Shown here: one piece after another, positions 13,689 to 14,722 of the stretch
Layout: the number at the start of each line of letters is the position of its first letter
Numbering within the stretch: position 1 is the first letter of the stretch
Origin: Acidobacteriaceae bacterium
Lineage (GTDB): Bacteria > Acidobacteriota > Terriglobia > Terriglobales > Acidobacteriaceae
Length of the DNA: 14,722 nucleotides
Reading direction: 5' to 3'
Assembly: GCA_003165455.1 (NCBI GenBank)
Contig: PLUJ01000125.1
Span: forward strand, 1-14,722
The notes under the pieces: generated by a model
Databases searched by the model: none
What the model was told of the DNA's origin: nothing
The model's input: the letters and a program-made list of their open reading frames with translations, nothing else
Position numbers and translations under genes: made by a program

Positions 13689-13789
13689 GGAATCCGGCCC
13701 CGTCCGCAGCGCGGCATCCGCCATCAACCCAATAGGCTGTAACAGATCGCTGGGTGTCTCCGCTGTAATTGTGAGCGGCACTGGAAAAA

Positions 13790-13945
13790 CTACTCGCGGA
13801 ATCCGGGTTTCACGGACACCCGCTTCCGTCCCTTGGCGCGGCGGCGTGAAATCACCTTCTGGCCGCCCTGGGTCTTCATGCGCGTACGAAATCCATGCTT
13901 CTTGACTCGCTTGCGCCGGTTAGGTTGGAACGTTCGCTTGGGCAT
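13790..13945 (-). CDS. rpmH: 50S ribosomal protein L34
   Basis: This gene encodes bL34, a short, very basic protein of the large ribosomal subunit. The 51 codons read MPKRTFQPNRRKRVKKHGF, RTRMKTQGGQKVISRRRAKG, RKRVSVKPGFRE, which matches the family throughout. It is about five to seven residues longer than the common 44-46, the extra being the C-terminal KPGFRE. AGGAG lies 12 bases before the ATG, a rather long spacing. The stop is eight bases before a GTG in the rnpA frame. It heads the minus-strand origin operon and faces dnaA across the probable oriC. Confidence 0.97.
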   Translation of the reverse strand: MPKRTFQPNRRKRVKKHGFRTRMKTQGGQKVISRRRAKGRKRVSVKPGFRE

Positions 13946-13993
13946 GAAAGATACTTACTCCTGGTTCGCTCAACAGTGTAAAGGCAAACGACG

Positions 13994-14023
13994 AGTATAA
14001 ATGACCGGACGCCATCAGGGCAA
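13994..14023 (-). promoter_or_regulatory. Candidate promoter of the rpmH operon
   Basis: On the minus strand, TTGCCC (14018-14023) and TATACT (13994-13999) are separated by 18 bp. The predicted start is near 13987, giving rpmH a leader of about 42 bases. The -10 is good and the -35 matches at four of six bases. Confidence 0.5.
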
Positions 14024-14191
14024 AGGGCCCTCCTTAGCAATCGTCCACTCGTCGGCAGCGGAACTTTCCCGGATTCCGTAAAAATAATCTTTCGCGCAGC
14101 ACTGGCAAGTTGTCTTACACTGTGGCCTCTCTATTCGCGACATAAACTGCGACTCGCGCGAACGATCTAATTCGAGGGAAGCAGTTCAACG

Positions 14192-14226
14192 GATCGTCAC
14201 GGTAACCGATCGTCGCAGTAAGCGAT
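14192..14226. repeat. Imperfect 16-bp tandem repeat in the putative origin
   Basis: GATCGTCACGGTAACC (14192-14207) is followed by GATCGTCGCAGTAAGC (14208-14223), 13 of 16 identical, and then by GAT. It is not a known DnaA-box form. Confidence 0.75.
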
Positions 14227-14595
14227 GTACGTTCTTCAGCTCTCGGTCACCAACTGCATTCGTAAGTCGGGCACACGCCGGTGCGCCACACTTCCAACCT
14301 TCTGCACCGCGCTCGTTGCAGTTATATCTTAGACACTTGACACGACGCACTCTTCAAGTCTTGAATCAGCGAGCGACAAAACTTTTCGCTTAAGATTTCT
14401 GTGCGATGAAAATTTTTTCGTGCTACCATTCGGCACTGTTCAGCTTTAGAAAAGTCTTTCAACATGGCAACCGCGCACCGCACAACCGGCGCAATCCACA
14501 GTAAACTAAACGTTCCATCAGCGAGTCGTTAACGCAATTTTAACAGGCGCCCTCAGCCAGCCGCCGGGACGCCGCGGCGGGGTATTTCATATCTT

Positions 14596-14722
14596 ATGTC
14601 AGTGACCAGCACAACACTTTCTCCCAACCTCTCTCCGAATCCTTGGATGCGCATCCTTGACGCGCTGGAAAAAAAAATCAACCGGCACTCTTACGACACT
14701 TGGTTAAAGCCGACGCGCTACA
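14596..14722 (+). CDS. dnaA: Chromosomal replication initiator DnaA, N-terminal fragment
   Basis: The first 42 codons of dnaA are present; the gene continues beyond the window. DnaA is the AAA+ initiator that melts oriC. The fragment MSVTSTTLSPNLSPNPWMRI followed by LDALEKKINRHSYDTWLKP is DnaA domain I, with the family's W-x2-IL-x6-I and the later TWLKPT. The ATG at 14596 is the likely start. The region before it has only a distant GGCGGGG, so the ribosome site is weak. The neighbourhood (divergent rpmH-rnpA-yidD-yidC) supports the identification strongly. Confidence 0.93.
   Translation, partial: MSVTSTTLSPNLSPNPWMRILDALEKKINRHSYDTWLKPTRY

Larger units (their letters stand above)
13946..14595. 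other. Probable oriC / dnaA-rpmH divergent control region
   Basis: This 650-bp spacer between rpmH and dnaA is the usual place for the bacterial origin. It has no gene. Consensus DnaA boxes (TTATCCACA) are not visible. The best match is CAATCCACA (14492-14500, 7 of 9), with weaker six-of-nine sites nearby. It contains a 16-bp tandem repeat (14192-14223), an inverted pair ACAGTGTAA / TTACACTGT (13973-13981, 14115-14123), a small palindrome TTCAAGTCTTGAA (14353-14365) and an AT-rich patch near 14375-14460 that could be an unwinding element. TTGACA (14337-14342) with TTGAAT (14361-14366) at 18 bp is a possible dnaA promoter. Confidence 0.6.

Noticed and set aside
13689..13781. GTG-started 31-residue extension of rnpA
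   Set aside because: It has no ribosome site and no similarity to the RnpA family. It is kept as an alternative because the chosen start is also weakly supported.

Overview
The window looks like chromosomal DNA of an Acidobacteriota, probably a Koribacter- or Terriglobia-like member. The basis is the moderately high GC, Gram-negative lipid A synthesis (lpxC), hopanoid synthesis (hpnH), and protein sequences resembling acidobacterial YidC, GyrB and RpmH as I remember them. No database search was possible. The right end is the classical replication-origin neighbourhood: dnaA starts at 14596 and reads out of the window, and a divergent rpmH-rnpA-yidD-yidC-jag cluster lies to its left.

Layout from left to right. 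Positions 1-452 hold the 3' end of lpxC. A convergent minus-strand pair follows: a DinB-fold protein and a secreted SnoaL-like/DUF4440 protein. Next come a bactofilin on the plus strand (1886-2440) and gyrB on the minus strand (2711-5377). Divergent from gyrB is a compact two-gene cassette that looks like a VapBC-type toxin-antitoxin module (5699-6557). It has a TTG-started PIN toxin overlapping its antitoxin, and a palindrome laid over its extended -10 promoter. After about 570 bp of repeat-bearing spacer comes hpnH (radical-SAM adenosylhopene transferase), then a small uncharacterised protein with an Sm-like beta pattern. From 8948 to 13945 everything reads on the minus strand in the order rpmH, rnpA, yidD, yidC, jag/khpB, a Ser-rich secreted protein, and a HAD phosphatase. 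The 650-bp gap between rpmH and dnaA is the likely oriC or dnaA control region.

How the genes work together. RpmH (ribosome), RnpA (RNase P), YidD/YidC (membrane insertion) and Jag (RNA-binding partner of the YidC locus) form the ancient origin-proximal operon, with short spacings or overlaps. GyrB and DnaA serve replication. LpxC, HpnH and bactofilin serve the envelope and cell shape.

The spacers carry several kinds of repeat: GAA-loop hairpins on both sides of hpnH, a copy of the dispersed repeat behind the spurious 'HPERSEGS' proteins, and inverted clusters of 7-bp repeats between yidC and jag. The less ordinary protein observations are a YidC without arginine at the canonical groove position, a Jag KH domain with a broken GxxG loop, a pentapeptide-repeat tail on RnpA made by a 15-bp minisatellite, and a ten-serine run that uses all six serine codons. 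I found no CRISPR array, tRNA, rRNA or insertion sequence. I do not see a clearly new multi-gene system. The best candidates for unexplored biology are the toxin-antitoxin cassette, with an antitoxin family I do not recognise, and the small protein beside HpnH.
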